NCBI RefSeq assembly: GCF_000972385.1
Contig: NZ_JXTE01000036.1
Location: 1-64,000 of the forward strand
Direction: 5' to 3'
From: Streptomyces sp. WM6386
GTDB lineage: Bacteria > Actinomycetota > Actinomycetes > Streptomycetales > Streptomycetaceae
Length of the DNA: 64,000 nt
The position numbers and the translations under genes were made by a program. The notes under the pieces are model-generated. The model had not been told where the DNA came from. It saw only the letters and a program-made list of their open reading frames with translations, and made no database searches. This document shows positions 50,652 to 61,191 of this stretch, in pieces. The stretch's first letter is position 1; every line of letters begins with the position of its first letter.

Positions 50652-52316
50652 TCAGAACCCACGCGTCCGCTTCGCCGCCCTGCGCCCCGAAGCAGATCCA
50701 CCCGGAACGCGCAGGAACAGCCGCGAGATCTCCGACCCGAGATTGACGCCGATGGCGATGGCCATGGCGAGTGACGCCGCCGTGGCCAACGACACCAGCC
50801 CCTTGTCCACGTCGTTCTGCGCGATGGACAACAGCCCGAAGTACGTGGCGGAACCCGGCAGCAGAGGCCCGATCGCGGCCGTCGTGTAGGGCAGCGCCGA
50901 AGCGAACCGGTACCGCGACAGCATCTGCCCGAACAGCCCCACCAGCCCCGCCGCCACCGCCGTGGAAGCGACCGGGGAGATCTCGCCGACGGAGTGCATC
51001 GCGCCGTACACCGACCACGCGACCCCACCGTTCAGCGTCACCGCCAGCACGGTCGAGCGCTCCTGCTGCAACAGCACCGCGAACGTCAGCGACAGCAGCA
51101 TCGCCGCCCCGATCTGCCACAGCGGCCGCTTCTCGATGATCAGAACGACGTCGGGGTTCAGCTCGGCGCCCAGCTTCACCCCGAAGTAGAGGATGAGCAG
51201 CACCCCCACGACGATGCCGACGAAGAAGTACATCACCTCGAGCAGCCGCGCCGACGCGGTGATGTAGAAACCGGTCAGCCCGTCCTGCACGCCCGCCACC
51301 AGCGCCCGCCCCGGCAGCAGCGCGAACAGCCCACCGGTGATGACCGCGGAGGCCTTCACATCGATGCCGGCCAGCGTCAGCGCGATCCCTATGGCGGCCG
51401 GCGGCATCGCGGCCACCGTGAACTGGTAGAACTCCGGCAGCCCGCGCCCCGCGCACAGCCATGCCAGCCGGTCGCCGAGCATCGCGCCCAGCGCGGCCGC
51501 GACGAACACGATCAGATCACCGCCGACGAGCACCGAGGCCGCACCGGCGAGCAGCCCGCTCGCCCCGGTCAGCACCCAGCCCGGGTACGGGTGCCGGTTG
51601 CGGCGGATCTCGGCGAGCCGACGGTAGGACTCCTCCAGGGAGATCGCCGTCTCGGGGTCGCTCAGGTCGTCCACCAGGTGGAAGACGGCCGCGAGCCGCG
51701 TGTAGTCGGTGCCGCGCCGCCGTACCGTCCGGGACGCGGTGACCGGATCGTCGACCAGCGACGGCTGGTACGAGATCGACAGCAGGGTGAAGGTGACGTT
51801 CGGCTCGCAGCGGTCGAGGCCGTACGACCGGCAGACGGCGAACATCGCCGCCTCCACGTCCTCCGCGCCCTCACCGCCCGCGAGCAGCAGCTCGCCGATA
51901 CGCAGCGTCATGTCGAGCACGCGCGGGACGGCCGGCCCCTCGTCCTCGGCCTTCGGCGCCGACTCCGGAGCGGGCCGCTCGGCCACCGGCATCCGCAGCA
52001 TCGTGCGCATCCGGTCCTGCCAGGGCACGTCCTTGGTCAGACTCACCACCGGTATGCCGGTCGCCGGGGTGAACGCGGGCGCCTGCTTGGAGCTGTAGGT
52101 GCGCGGCGTGTTGAACGCCGACCCCTCGGGCTCGGCCGAGGACACCTGCGAGACATCCAGACCGTCGGGGACGGCGAACTCGCTCGTCGTCTCCGGTTCC
52201 GTGCCGCCTCTGGGCACGGCGAGCCCCTGGGGGATCGCGAACTCGGACGTGATCTCGGGGTCGTAGACACTCCTCGCCTCGTCCGACTGCGGCTTGCGGT
52301 CCTCCGCTTCCCTCAC
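50652..52316 (-). CDS. Threonine/serine exporter (ThrE) family protein
   Basis: 554-residue membrane protein of the ThrE family. The first ~130 residues are a hydrophilic, probably disordered N-terminus that contains a direct repeat (ITSEFAIPQGLAVP and TTSEFAVPDGLDVS). The ThrE catalytic-like domain follows (LRIGELLLAGGEGAEDVEAAMFAVCRSYGL, about 137-170), then about ten transmembrane helices, including GAMLGDRLAWLCAGRGLP and a C-terminal ThrE_2 part. Corynebacterium ThrE exports threonine and serine. GTG start next to the S/T-rich upstream DNA. Single gene. Confidence 0.9.
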   Translation of the reverse strand: MREAEDRKPQSDEARSVYDPEITSEFAIPQGLAVPRGGTEPETTSEFAVPDGLDVSQVSSAEPEGSAFNTPRTYSSKQAPAFTPATGIPVVSLTKDVPWQDRMRTMLRMPVAERPAPESAPKAEDEGPAVPRVLDMTLRIGELLLAGGEGAEDVEAAMFAVCRSYGLDRCEPNVTFTLLSISYQPSLVDDPVTASRTVRRRGTDYTRLAAVFHLVDDLSDPETAISLEESYRRLAEIRRNRHPYPGWVLTGASGLLAGAASVLVGGDLIVFVAAALGAMLGDRLAWLCAGRGLPEFYQFTVAAMPPAAIGIALTLAGIDVKASAVITGGLFALLPGRALVAGVQDGLTGFYITASARLLEVMYFFVGIVVGVLLILYFGVKLGAELNPDVVLIIEKRPLWQIGAAMLLSLTFAVLLQQERSTVLAVTLNGGVAWSVYGAMHSVGEISPVASTAVAAGLVGLFGQMLSRYRFASALPYTTAAIGPLLPGSATYFGLLSIAQNDVDKGLVSLATAASLAMAIAIGVNLGSEISRLFLRVPGGSASGRRAAKRTRGF

Positions 52317-52370
52317 TCACAGCTCCTGTGTACGCACCTCCGGTTCGCACCAGTATGCGCACAGACACAC

Positions 52371-52402
52371 AGCGGGCCGCACGCGTGTGCGTGCGGCCCG
52401 CT
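52371..52402 (-). terminator. Terminator of ppa
   Basis: AGCGGGCCGCACGC (52371-52384) pairs perfectly with GCGTGCGGCCCGCT (52389-52402) around the loop GTGT, a 14-bp stem located 15 bases past the ppa stop. Confidence 0.85.
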
Positions 52403-52416
52403 GGACATCAGGAGGC

Positions 52417-52908
52417 TCAGTGGCCGCCGGACTCCTTGAAGCGCTTGTACGACCGCTCGATCTCGACCTCGGCGTCGACCCGGCCGACCCAGTTGGCGCC
52501 CTCGACGGACTTGCCGGGCTCCAGGTCCTTGTAGACCTCGAAGAAGTGCTGGATCTCCAGGCGGTCGAACTCGGAGACGTGGTGGATGTCACGCAGGTGC
52601 TCCTGGCGCGGATCCGTCGCCGGCACGCACAGCAGCTTGTCGTCGCCCCCGGCCTCGTCCGTCATCCGGAACATGCCGATCGCGCGGCACTTGATGAGGC
52701 AGCCCGGGAACGTCGGCTCGTCAAGAATGACCAGCGCGTCCAGCGGGTCGCCGTCCTCGCCGAGAGTGTTCTCGACGAAGCCGTAGTCGGTCGGGTAGGC
52801 GGTCGAGGTGAAGAGTCGACGGTCCAGGCGGATCCGACCGGTCTCGTGGTCCACCTCGTACTTGTTCCGCGAACCCTTCGGAATCTCGATCGTGACGTCG
52901 AACTCCAC
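52417..52908 (-). CDS. ppa: Inorganic pyrophosphatase
   Basis: 163-residue family I soluble pyrophosphatase that hydrolyses PPi to phosphate and drives biosynthesis. [20 protein letters not shown] at the start, [20 protein letters not shown] with the Asp cluster of the metal site, and the [21 protein letters not shown] region are diagnostic. The GTG at 52908, 7 bases after GGAGGAG, gives the usual MEFDV start; the ATG five codons earlier has no ribosome site. It is divergent from the DD-carboxypeptidase gene and ends before a strong terminator. Confidence 0.96.
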   Translation of the reverse strand: MEFDVTIEIPKGSRNKYEVDHETGRIRLDRRLFTSTAYPTDYGFVENTLGEDGDPLDALVILDEPTFPGCLIKCRAIGMFRMTDEAGGDDKLLCVPATDPRQEHLRDIHHVSEFDRLEIQHFFEVYKDLEPGKSVEGANWVGRVDAEVEIERSYKRFKESGGH

Positions 52909-52993
52909 CGGTGGCTCCTCCATGATCAACACATAGTTCTGGTGGTTAAGTGTCCCTCACGCAGGTGTGTGATCGCGAAAGGGGCTGGTGGTC

Positions 52994-54568
52994 GTGCCTG
53001 AACTGAGGCCTTGGCGGGCTGCGAGACCGCATGTGGCGCGGGTCGCGAACGCCGTACGACCCCGTCTGGCACAGGTCGCGACCGCCGCGAAACCACGGGT
53101 CACGCGACTCGGCCGAACCATGTCGGTGCAGGTCGCAAACGTGCGGACCTGGCAGTACACGGCCGGAGCAGCCACCGCGGGACTGGCACTGACCGCCGTC
53201 GTGGTGACGGCAGCCGGCCCCTGGGACTCCTCCGGCCAGCGTACGGCCGAGCGGGACCGGGCCGCCGCCCAGGAGCACACGGGTGGCGCAGATCACGATC
53301 GCGATTCCGGTACGACGGAAGCGGCGCCCAAGCCCGCCCCCAGCGCCGCCTCCGTCCTCACCGGCCTCGGCGGCGCCGGCAGCACGGTGAAGTCGGCGCC
53401 GAACGGACCGGCCCTGGCGGACGTGCTGGGCCCGCTCCTGAAGGACGCGGCGCTCGGCAGCAGCCGTACGGCCGAGGTCGTCGACATCGCCACCGGCAAG
53501 CAGCTCTACGGCACCGGTGTGGGCACCGCCCTCACCCCCGCCTCCACGACGAAGATCGCCACCGCGGTGGCCGCGCTGTCCGCGATGGGCGCCGACCACC
53601 GCCTCACCACGCGCGCGGACCTGGAACCCGACACCAAGGAACTCGTCCTCGTCGGCGGCGGCGACCCCACCCTGACGGCCCGCAAGGACGCCGACGGCGC
53701 GGCGAGTCTGCGCGACCTGGCCACCAGCACCGCCGAGGCGCTGAAGAAGGACGACGTACGGGAGGTCACCCTCTCGTACGACACGACCCTGTACGCGGGC
53801 TCCGGGATCCACCCGATCGGCGCCGACAACGACAACCTCGCCCCGGTCAGCGCCCTGATGGCCGACGAGGGCCGCACGGACGACAGCACCAGCGGCACGG
53901 CGGTCCGCGCGGAGAACCCCGCGCAGGACGCGGCCCGCGAGTTCGCCGGCTTCCTGGAGGAGGCCGGGATCAGGACCACGTCCCCCGGCCCCTCCAAGGC
54001 GACGAACCGCGCGAAGACACTTGCCGAGGTTTCCTCCCCGCCCCTGTCCGCCCTGGTCGAGCGCATGCTGACCAACAGCGACAACGACATCGCGGAGGCC
54101 CTGGCCCGCCAGACGGCCGTGGCGACGAAGGTACGCGCCGACTTCGAGGGCGGTGGCGCGGCGATCCGGGCGCAGCTGAAGAAGCTCGAACTCCCGGTCT
54201 CCGGCGCCTCCTTCAAGGACGGCAGCGGCCTGAACCGAGAGGACAGACTGACGGCGGACCTGCTGACAGCCCTCCTGGTGAAGGCGGGCGACCCGGCCCA
54301 CCCCGAACTCCGCCCCGTCCTCACCGGCCTTCCGATCGCAGGCTTCACCGGCACCCTGAGCACCCGTTACACGGACGGCGCGGCCGGCGTCGTACGAGCC
54401 AAGACGGGCACGCTGACCGGCGTGAACACACTGGCGGGAACCGTGGTCGACCAGAACGGCCGACTGCTGGCGTTCGCCTTCCTCGCGTCGAACACGACGA
54501 GCAAGGACGCGGCACAGTCGGCGCTGGACCGCACGGCCACGGCGCTGGCGGCGTGCGGCTGCCGCTGA
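52994..54568 (+). CDS. dacB: D-Ala-D-Ala carboxypeptidase/endopeptidase (PBP4, class C)
   Basis: About 524-residue peptidase S13 (PBP4) that trims or cleaves peptidoglycan cross-links outside the membrane. A basic cytoplasmic N-terminus precedes one transmembrane anchor (TAGAATAGLALTAVVVTAAG, about 56-75) and a Ser/Ala/Thr-rich linker. The catalytic domain shows SxxK as PASTTKI (S184, K187), SxN as NSDNDIAEALAR, and the KTG box AKTGTLTG. The GTG at 52994 lies 9 bases after AAAGGGG; a GTG two codons earlier is only 3 bases from it. It is upstream of the DUF2342 metalloprotease and tilS, a conserved order in Streptomyces. Confidence 0.92.
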   Translation: MPELRPWRAARPHVARVANAVRPRLAQVATAAKPRVTRLGRTMSVQVANVRTWQYTAGAATAGLALTAVVVTAAGPWDSSGQRTAERDRAAAQEHTGGADHDRDSGTTEAAPKPAPSAASVLTGLGGAGSTVKSAPNGPALADVLGPLLKDAALGSSRTAEVVDIATGKQLYGTGVGTALTPASTTKIATAVAALSAMGADHRLTTRADLEPDTKELVLVGGGDPTLTARKDADGAASLRDLATSTAEALKKDDVREVTLSYDTTLYAGSGIHPIGADNDNLAPVSALMADEGRTDDSTSGTAVRAENPAQDAAREFAGFLEEAGIRTTSPGPSKATNRAKTLAEVSSPPLSALVERMLTNSDNDIAEALARQTAVATKVRADFEGGGAAIRAQLKKLELPVSGASFKDGSGLNREDRLTADLLTALLVKAGDPAHPELRPVLTGLPIAGFTGTLSTRYTDGAAGVVRAKTGTLTGVNTLAGTVVDQNGRLLAFAFLASNTTSKDAAQSALDRTATALAACGCR

Positions 54569-54699
54569 CCGAGGGCGCCGCCACGGCCGTACCGCCGTCT
54601 CCGTCGGCACACCCGTCCCGGACGACCTCACAGCGCACGCCAGCCGCAACCGACCGCTGTGGCCTGCCCCAAGTGGGAACGCTCACGTACGGTTGACGC

Positions 54700-55821
54700 A
54701 TGACGAGCATCGGTGGTGCCGAGATGGTCGACTGGAATCTCGCGGTGGCGACCGCGACCCGGCTGGTGAGGCCGGGCCCGGAGGTGAGCCGCGACGAGGC
54801 CAGGGCCGTCGTCGCCGAGCTGCGCAAGCACGCCAGGGCCTCGGAGGAACACGTCCGCGGCTTCACTCGAATGGGTACCGAGGAGACCCACGACACCCCG
54901 CTCCTCGTCGTGGACCGCCCGGGCTGGGTCAAGGCGAACGTCGCCGGCTTCCGGGAGCTCCTGAAGCCCCTGCTCGACAAGATGCAGGAACGACGCGGCA
55001 GTACTCCGGGCGGCGCGGTCCTCGGCGCCGTCGGCGGCAAGGTGACCGGCGTCGAACTCGGGATGCTGCTGTCCTTCCTGGCCTCCCGTGTCCTCGGCCA
55101 GTACGAGACCTTCGCCCCGGCCACCCGTGAACTCCCCGCCGGCGCCAACGGCGGCGGCCGCCTCCTGCTGGTCGCGCCGAACATCGTGCACGTGGAGCGC
55201 GAACTCGACGTAGAGCCCCACGACTTCCGCCTGTGGGTGACCCTGCACGAGGAGACGCACCGCACGCAGTTCACCGCCGTGCCCTGGCTGCGGGATCACC
55301 TGGAGGGCGAAATCCAGTCGTTCCTGGGGGAGACCGAGGTCGACCCCATGACCGTCCTGGAACGCATCCGGGAAGCCGCCCAGTCGCTTGCCGGCGGGCG
55401 CCCCGAGGGCGAGGAGGAGGACGGCGGCCGGTCGTTGGTGGAGATCGTGCAGACGCCCGCCCAGCGGGAGATCCTCGGCCGCCTCACCGCCGTGATGTCC
55501 CTCCTGGAGGGTCACGCCGACTTCGTGATGGACGGAGTGGGTCCAGAAGTCGTACCGACCGTCCAGGAGATCCGCGAGAAGTTCCAGCAGCGTCGCGCCA
55601 AGGGCGCCTCCCGCCTGGACATGGCCCTGCGCAAGCTGCTCGGTCTGGATGCCAAACTCAGGCAGTACCGCGACGGCGAACGCTTCGTACGCGCTGTCGT
55701 CAACGAGGTCGGCATGGACGGCTTCAACCGGGTGTGGACCTCCCCCAACACCCTCCCGACGAAGACAGAGATCGCCAAACCGGCGGACTGGATCGCGCGG
55801 GTGCACCGCAAGGCCGAGTAG
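54700..55821 (+). CDS. Zinc-dependent metalloprotease-like protein (DUF2342)
   Basis: 373-residue protein of the DUF2342 family, with an HExxH zinc motif HEETH at residues 183-187 and a downstream Glu-rich helix (LLEGHADFVMDGVG, about 270-283) that may provide the third ligand. The family is related to F420 biosynthesis-associated hydrolases by name only; no substrate is known. It sits between dacB and tilS, as is usual in actinomycetes. The ATG at 54700 is the first start of the frame. Confidence 0.9.
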   Translation: MTSIGGAEMVDWNLAVATATRLVRPGPEVSRDEARAVVAELRKHARASEEHVRGFTRMGTEETHDTPLLVVDRPGWVKANVAGFRELLKPLLDKMQERRGSTPGGAVLGAVGGKVTGVELGMLLSFLASRVLGQYETFAPATRELPAGANGGGRLLLVAPNIVHVERELDVEPHDFRLWVTLHEETHRTQFTAVPWLRDHLEGEIQSFLGETEVDPMTVLERIREAAQSLAGGRPEGEEEDGGRSLVEIVQTPAQREILGRLTAVMSLLEGHADFVMDGVGPEVVPTVQEIREKFQQRRAKGASRLDMALRKLLGLDAKLRQYRDGERFVRAVVNEVGMDGFNRVWTSPNTLPTKTEIAKPADWIARVHRKAE

Positions 55822-56015
55822 TGAGCCCCGCGGAAGTGTCGTGAAAGAAAACCGGCCGACGGCAGGCGAACGCCCCTTCAATCACCCGTCCGAGGGACCG
55901 TGAGGCCTGGGTAGGCGTGCAATGCTCGGGGAACGGCCCGGTTCTGTCACCATCTACACACTCTGAGTGACCGAACTCGGACTCACCCCCGAAAACTTCA
56001 TGAAGGGAACCGGAC

Positions 56016-57041
56016 ATGGGTCCCCATCCTGCGGTCGCGGCGATACGCCTGGCGGTCCGCCGCGTCCTCCACGACATCCTCAACGACCATCAGACCTCCG
56101 CCGAGAAAACCCCGCATGAGCGCCCGTCGTCGCCGCTCGTGCTCGTGGCGTGCTCCGGCGGCGCCGACTCCATGGCCCTCGCCTCCGCTCTCGCGTTCGA
56201 GGCCCCCAAACTCGGCATCCGCGCGGGTGGCGTCACCGTCGACCACGGCCTCCAGCCCGGCTCCGACCTGCGCGCCGACGAAGTCGCCCTGCGCCTGCGC
56301 GAACTCGGTCTCGACCCCGTCGAGTCCATCGCCGTGACCGTCGGCCGCGAAGGCGGACCCGAAGCAGCCGCCCGTGACGCCCGCTACGCCGCCCTCGATG
56401 CCGCCTCCGCACGCCACGGGGCCTGTGCCGTCCTGCTCGGCCACACGCGCGACGACCAGGCCGAGACCGTCCTGCTCGGCCTCGCCCGCGGCTCCGGCAT
56501 CCGCTCCCTGTCCGGAATGGCCGCGGTCTCGGGGGCCGACGGCCGTTACCGCCGCCCCTTCCTCCAGCTCGACCGGCAGACCGCCCGCAAGGCCTGTCTG
56601 GTCCAGTCGCTCCCCGTCTGGGACGACCCTCACAACGCGGACCCCGCGTACACCCGTTCCCGCCTGCGCCACGAAGGCCTGCCCGCCCTGGAGAAGGCCC
56701 TCGGCAAAGGCGTCGTGGAGGCACTCGCCCGTACGGCCCAGCTCTCCCGCGACGACGCCGACGCCCTCGACGCCTGGGCCGGCCAGGCCGAGTCCGCCGT
56801 TCGCGACTCCGCCGGCCTCCTCGAGTGCGCCAAGCTCTACGCCCTGCCGCCCGCCGTGCGCCGCCGCATCCTGCGCCGCGCCGCCATCGAGGCCGGCGCC
56901 CCCGCAGGCTCGCTCTTCGCCCGCCACATCGAGGAAGTCGACCGGCTGATCACCGGCTGGCGCGGCCAGGGAGCCATCAATCTCCCCGGCAAGGTCGTCG
57001 CCCAGCGTCAGGGTGGCAGACTGGTGATTCGGCAAGGCTGA
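56016..57041 (+). CDS. tilS: tRNA(Ile)-lysidine synthetase
   Basis: 341-residue N-type PP-loop ATPase that converts C34 of tRNA-Ile(CAU) to lysidine, so that AUA is read as Ile. The P-loop [10 protein letters not shown] is at residues 47-56. [31 protein letters not shown] and the R-x-P-F block ([16 protein letters not shown]) are all present. The C-terminal tRNA-binding part is short, as in other actinomycetes. It starts at the ATG after AAGGGAACC and precedes hpt and ftsH. Confidence 0.95.
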   Translation: MGPHPAVAAIRLAVRRVLHDILNDHQTSAEKTPHERPSSPLVLVACSGGADSMALASALAFEAPKLGIRAGGVTVDHGLQPGSDLRADEVALRLRELGLDPVESIAVTVGREGGPEAAARDARYAALDAASARHGACAVLLGHTRDDQAETVLLGLARGSGIRSLSGMAAVSGADGRYRRPFLQLDRQTARKACLVQSLPVWDDPHNADPAYTRSRLRHEGLPALEKALGKGVVEALARTAQLSRDDADALDAWAGQAESAVRDSAGLLECAKLYALPPAVRRRILRRAAIEAGAPAGSLFARHIEEVDRLITGWRGQGAINLPGKVVAQRQGGRLVIRQG

Positions 57042-57092
57042 ATCCTTACGCCCCTCAGCGGGGCCGGACAGCCGGTGGGACGACCGAAAGTG

Positions 57093-57653
57093 ATGCGGGT
57101 GGACGCGAAAGACATGGGCACCGACCTCAAAGAGGTGCTCATCACCAAGGAAGAGATCGACGCCAAGCTCGTCGAGCTGGCCGCGAAGATCGACGCGGAG
57201 TACGCGGGCAAGGACCTGCTCATCGTCGGCGTCCTCAAGGGCGCGGTGATGGTCATGGCCGACCTCGCGCGGGCGCTGTCCACCCCTGTCACCATGGACT
57301 GGATGGCCGTGTCGTCGTACGGCGCGGGCACCCAGTCCTCCGGTGTCGTCCGGATCCTCAAGGACCTCGACACCGACATCAAGGGCAAGCACGTCCTGAT
57401 CGTCGAGGACATCATCGACTCCGGCCTGACCCTGTCGTGGCTGCTGTCCAACCTCGGCTCGCGCGAGCCGGAGACGCTCAAGGTGTGCACCCTGCTGCGC
57501 AAGCCGGACGCCGCCAAGGTCGCCATCGACGTCGAGTGGGTCGGCTTCGACATCCCCAACGAGTTCGTCGTGGGCTACGGCCTCGACTACGCCGAGAAGT
57601 ACCGCAACCTGCCGTTCGTCGGTACGCTCGCGCCCCACGTCTACGGCGGCTGA
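57093..57653 (+). CDS. hpt: Hypoxanthine phosphoribosyltransferase
   Basis: 186-residue type I phosphoribosyltransferase converting hypoxanthine or guanine with PRPP to IMP or GMP. The PRPP motif [14 protein letters not shown] (about 101-114), the flexible loop [11 protein letters not shown] and [17 protein letters not shown] near the end are diagnostic. The ATG at 57093 gives the usual MRVDAKDMG start; a GTG six codons earlier opens the frame but lacks a better site. It is located between tilS and ftsH, as in most Gram-positive bacteria. Confidence 0.95.
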   Translation: MRVDAKDMGTDLKEVLITKEEIDAKLVELAAKIDAEYAGKDLLIVGVLKGAVMVMADLARALSTPVTMDWMAVSSYGAGTQSSGVVRILKDLDTDIKGKHVLIVEDIIDSGLTLSWLLSNLGSREPETLKVCTLLRKPDAAKVAIDVEWVGFDIPNEFVVGYGLDYAEKYRNLPFVGTLAPHVYGG

Positions 57654-57836
57654 CCCGAAGGGCCCAGCCCCGTAAGAAGATCGGGAACCCTGGCGGGCAT
57701 CGCGCCGTTGGAGCATGCAGACGGGTTCGTCAGTCGTCCTGTGCGTCTTCGGACGACAATGCTGGGGTACCGTCAGAAGAACTGTCTTATCAAACTCACT
57801 ATGGCAGGAGGGACGGGGCGACACCGCTCCGTATGG

Positions 57837-59876
57837 ATGGACGTGAAGCGATACTTCCGTGGGCCGGTCATGTGGATCGTGCTGGCCGTCCTTGCCGTGG
57901 TCGTGTTGATGCAGGTTGTCGGCTCGTCCGGCGGCTACAAGACGGTGGACACCGGCCAGGTCGTCCAGGCGATCAATGAGAACAAGGTCGAATCAGCCAA
58001 GCTGACCACCGGCGACGAGCAGACCATCAAGGTCCAGCTCAAGGACGGCGAAAAGGTCGAGGGCAGCTCCAAGATCCAGGCGAGCTACATCGGCGACCAG
58101 GGTGTGGACATCGCCAACACCCTGCAGGGCAAGTTCCAGCAGAAGCAGATCCCCGACGGGTACACCGTCTCGCCGACGAAGCAGAACGCCTTCGTCGGGA
58201 TCCTGCTCTCCCTGCTCCCCTTCGTCCTCATCGTGGTCGTCTTCCTGTTCCTGATGAATCAGATGCAGGGCGGCGGCTCCCGGGTCATGAACTTCGGGAA
58301 GTCCAAGGCGAAGCTCATCACCAAGGACACTCCCAAGACGACGTTCGCCGACGTCGCAGGTTCGGACGAGGCCGTCGAGGAGCTCCACGAGATCAAGGAG
58401 TTCCTCCAGGAGCCGGCGAAGTTCCAGGCCGTCGGCGCCAAGATTCCCAAGGGCGTACTGCTGTACGGCCCGCCCGGTACCGGTAAGACCCTGCTCGCGC
58501 GTGCTGTCGCGGGCGAGGCCGGCGTGCCGTTCTACTCGATCTCAGGTTCCGACTTCGTCGAGATGTTCGTCGGTGTCGGTGCCTCCCGAGTCCGTGACCT
58601 CTTCGAGCAGGCCAAGGCGAACGCTCCGGCGATCGTCTTCGTCGACGAGATCGACGCGGTCGGCCGCCATCGTGGCGCCGGCCTCGGCGGTGGTCACGAC
58701 GAGCGCGAGCAGACCCTGAACCAACTGCTCGTCGAGATGGACGGCTTCGACGTGAAGGGCGGCGTCATCCTGATCGCCGCCACGAACCGGCCCGACATCC
58801 TCGACCCGGCCCTCCTGCGCCCCGGCCGCTTCGACCGCCAGATCGCGGTCGACCGCCCGGACATGCAGGGCCGTCTGGAGATCCTCAAGGTTCACCAGAA
58901 GGGCAAGCCGGTCGCACCGGACGTCGACCTGTCGGCGGTCGCCCGCCGGACACCGGGCTTCACCGGCGCGGACCTGTCGAACGTGCTGAACGAAGCGGCG
59001 CTCCTGACGGCGCGCAGCGACAAGAAGCTCATCGACAACCACTCGCTGGACGAGGCCATCGACCGCGTCGTGGCGGGCCCGCAGAAGCGGACCCGGATCA
59101 TGTCGGACAAGGAAAAGAAGATCACCGCGTACCACGAGGGCGGACACGCCCTGGTCGCGGCGGCTTCCCCGAACTCCGACCCCGTCCACAAGATCACCAT
59201 CCTGTCCCGCGGCCGTGCCCTGGGCTACACGATGGTGCTCCCGGACGAGGACAAGTACTCGACCACGCGCAACGAGATGCTCGACCAGCTCGCCTACATG
59301 CTGGGCGGCCGCGCGGCCGAGGAACTGGTCTTCCACGACCCGACCACGGGCGCCGCGAACGACATCGAGAAGGCCACGGCAACGGCCCGCGCGATGGTCA
59401 CGCAGTACGGCATGACCGAGCGTCTCGGTGCCATCAAGTTCGGTGGCGACAACACCGAGCCGTTCCTCGGCCGGGAGATGTCGCACCCGCGTGACTACTC
59501 GGAAGAGGTCGCCGCGCTGGTCGACGAGGAGGTCAAGAAGCTCATCGAGACGGCGCACAACGAGGCCTGGGAGATCCTGGTCGAGAACCGCGACGTCCTC
59601 GACGCGCTCGTGCTCCAACTGCTGGAGAAGGAGACGCTGAACAAGGAGCAGATCGCCGAGGTCTTCGCTCCCATCGTCAAGCGTCCCCCGCGGCCGGCCT
59701 GGACCGGCTCCTCCCGTCGCACGCCGTCCACCCGTCCGCCGGTGCTCTCCCCCAAGGAGCTCGCACTGACGAACGGCGCCAACGGTGCGACGCCGGCGAT
59801 CACCACCGCCAAGTCCACGGCGGCGGACCCCGCCCCGGCGGCCGAGCCGGTCACCGAGGACCGTCCGGAGAACTGA
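57837..59876 (+). CDS. ftsH: ATP-dependent membrane protease FtsH
   Basis: 679-residue hexameric membrane AAA+ protease that removes misassembled membrane and regulatory proteins. TM1 ([19 protein letters not shown], about 11-29), an extracellular domain (30-115), TM2 (about 120-140), the AAA module with Walker A GPPGTGKT (211-218), and the zinc protease site HEGGH (433-437) are in place. The C-terminus is a Pro/Thr/Ala-rich tail (about 625-679). [10 protein letters not shown] is the usual N-terminus; an in-frame ATG 12 codons upstream (57801) is a possible alternative. It is downstream of hpt and upstream of folE. Confidence 0.96.
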   Translation: MDVKRYFRGPVMWIVLAVLAVVVLMQVVGSSGGYKTVDTGQVVQAINENKVESAKLTTGDEQTIKVQLKDGEKVEGSSKIQASYIGDQGVDIANTLQGKFQQKQIPDGYTVSPTKQNAFVGILLSLLPFVLIVVVFLFLMNQMQGGGSRVMNFGKSKAKLITKDTPKTTFADVAGSDEAVEELHEIKEFLQEPAKFQAVGAKIPKGVLLYGPPGTGKTLLARAVAGEAGVPFYSISGSDFVEMFVGVGASRVRDLFEQAKANAPAIVFVDEIDAVGRHRGAGLGGGHDEREQTLNQLLVEMDGFDVKGGVILIAATNRPDILDPALLRPGRFDRQIAVDRPDMQGRLEILKVHQKGKPVAPDVDLSAVARRTPGFTGADLSNVLNEAALLTARSDKKLIDNHSLDEAIDRVVAGPQKRTRIMSDKEKKITAYHEGGHALVAAASPNSDPVHKITILSRGRALGYTMVLPDEDKYSTTRNEMLDQLAYMLGGRAAEELVFHDPTTGAANDIEKATATARAMVTQYGMTERLGAIKFGGDNTEPFLGREMSHPRDYSEEVAALVDEEVKKLIETAHNEAWEILVENRDVLDALVLQLLEKETLNKEQIAEVFAPIVKRPPRPAWTGSSRRTPSTRPPVLSPKELALTNGANGATPAITTAKSTAADPAPAAEPVTEDRPEN

Positions 59877-59919
59877 CACCCCGTGCCCCGGTGACCTCAC
59901 CGGGCCCGGAATGGATGCC

Positions 59920-59960
59920 GCGCCCCCCAGGATCTAGCCTGGGGGGCGCGGCGCTTTTCG
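59920..59960 (+). terminator. Terminator between ftsH and folE
   Basis: GCGCCCCCCAGG (59920-59931) pairs with CCTGGGGGGCGC (59938-59949) around ATCTAG, followed by GGCGCTTTTCGG with a short T-run. The 12-bp stem ends the ftsH transcript 45 bases past its stop and 48 bases before folE. Confidence 0.88.
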
Positions 59961-59996
59961 GCCGCGTCGGCAGGAACACCCAGGAACGAGGCAGAG

Positions 59997-60602
59997 ATGA
60001 CCGACCCCGTGACGCTGGACGGCGAGGGCTCGATCGGCGAGTTCGACGAGAAGCGCGCCGAGAACGCGGTGCGCGAGCTGTTGATCGCGGTGGGGGAGGA
60101 CCCGGACCGGGAGGGGCTCAGGGAGACACCGGGGCGGGTGGCTCGGGCCTATCGGGAGATATTCGCGGGGCTGTGGCAGAAGCCCGAGGATGTGCTGACG
60201 ACGACGTTCGACCTGGGTCATGACGAGATGGTGCTCGTCAAGGACATCGAAGTCCTGAGTTCCTGCGAACATCATCTCGTGCCATTCGTCGGAGTTGCCC
60301 ATGTTGGGTACATTCCGTCCGTCGACGGCAAGATCACGGGCCTTTCGAAGCTGGCTCGACTCGTGGATGTCTATGCCCGTCGGCCGCAGGTGCAGGAACG
60401 ACTCACCACGCAGATCGCCGACTCCTTGATGGAGATCCTGGAGCCGCGCGGCGTGATCGTCGTTGTTGAGTGTGAGCACATGTGCATGTCGATGCGAGGA
60501 GTTCGCAAGCCGGGGGCGAAGACCATAACGTCGGCGGTCCGTGGTCAGCTTCGCGACCCTGCGACGCGCAACGAGGCGATGAGCCTGATTATTGCGCGCT
60601 GA
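59997..60602 (+). CDS. folE: GTP cyclohydrolase I
   Basis: 201-residue type I GTP cyclohydrolase, the first step from GTP to tetrahydrofolate. The zinc ligands C90 and H93 ([10 protein letters not shown]) and the late cysteine (C161 in [14 protein letters not shown]) are in place; [27 protein letters not shown] is the substrate-binding region. It is a single gene after the ftsH terminator and convergent with the folK/folB/folP strand. Confidence 0.96.
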   Translation: MTDPVTLDGEGSIGEFDEKRAENAVRELLIAVGEDPDREGLRETPGRVARAYREIFAGLWQKPEDVLTTTFDLGHDEMVLVKDIEVLSSCEHHLVPFVGVAHVGYIPSVDGKITGLSKLARLVDVYARRPQVQERLTTQIADSLMEILEPRGVIVVVECEHMCMSMRGVRKPGAKTITSAVRGQLRDPATRNEAMSLIIAR

Positions 60603-60649
60603 CGCACTGGGCAGGGCGTCTGTGGGCTGAAGCGCGGCGCCGTGCGGCG

Positions 60650-61135
60650 CTATGCCGCCGACGCCGCCCCCGTGTTCCGGTCGTCGTCCTCCGGGAGCTT
60701 GCAGACCCGCTCCAGGAAGATCGCGGCCACTATGACCGCGATGCCTGCCAGGACCGAGAAGCCGGCGTAGATGGCCTGGTCGCGGCGGGCGGGGATGTCG
60801 AGGGATTCCAGGAGGAAGACGCCCGTGCCGCCGTACATGCCGGCGACCAGGGCGGCTACGAGGGCGCTGGCCTGCCCGAAGACGACCGCGCGGGCCGCCA
60901 TCAGGGGGTCGACGCCCTTGGCCTCGGGGCGGCGTTCGCGTTGGGCCTTGAGGCGGGATCGGATCGAGAGCGCGGTGGCGACCAGGACCACGGCGATCAG
61001 GGCGAGGACGATGGGGGCGGCCAGGGGGACGCTGGGCAGGGTCCCGATCGAGTTCCACAGGCGGGCGCCCGCCCAGGACAGGATTGCGGCGATGACGAAG
61101 ACGCCGACCAGCAGCCTGATGCGCAGCTCTCTCAC
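60650..61135 (-). CDS. DUF3180 membrane protein
   Basis: 161-residue membrane protein with about four helices (VFVIAAILSWAGARLW, APIVLALIAVVLVATALSI, ALVAALVAGMYGGTGVFL, FSVLAGIAVIVAAIFL), matching DUF3180, a family found next to folK in actinomycetes. Function unknown. GTG start preceded by AAGGGGC. It is the last gene of the minus-strand folate operon, 56 bases after folK. Confidence 0.88.
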   Translation of the reverse strand: MRELRIRLLVGVFVIAAILSWAGARLWNSIGTLPSVPLAAPIVLALIAVVLVATALSIRSRLKAQRERRPEAKGVDPLMAARAVVFGQASALVAALVAGMYGGTGVFLLESLDIPARRDQAIYAGFSVLAGIAVIVAAIFLERVCKLPEDDDRNTGAASAA

Positions 61136-61191
61136 GGTGCCCCTTCAGCTCCCCCGGATCCCACGAACAGTGGTTGCTTTGACCTTAACGA

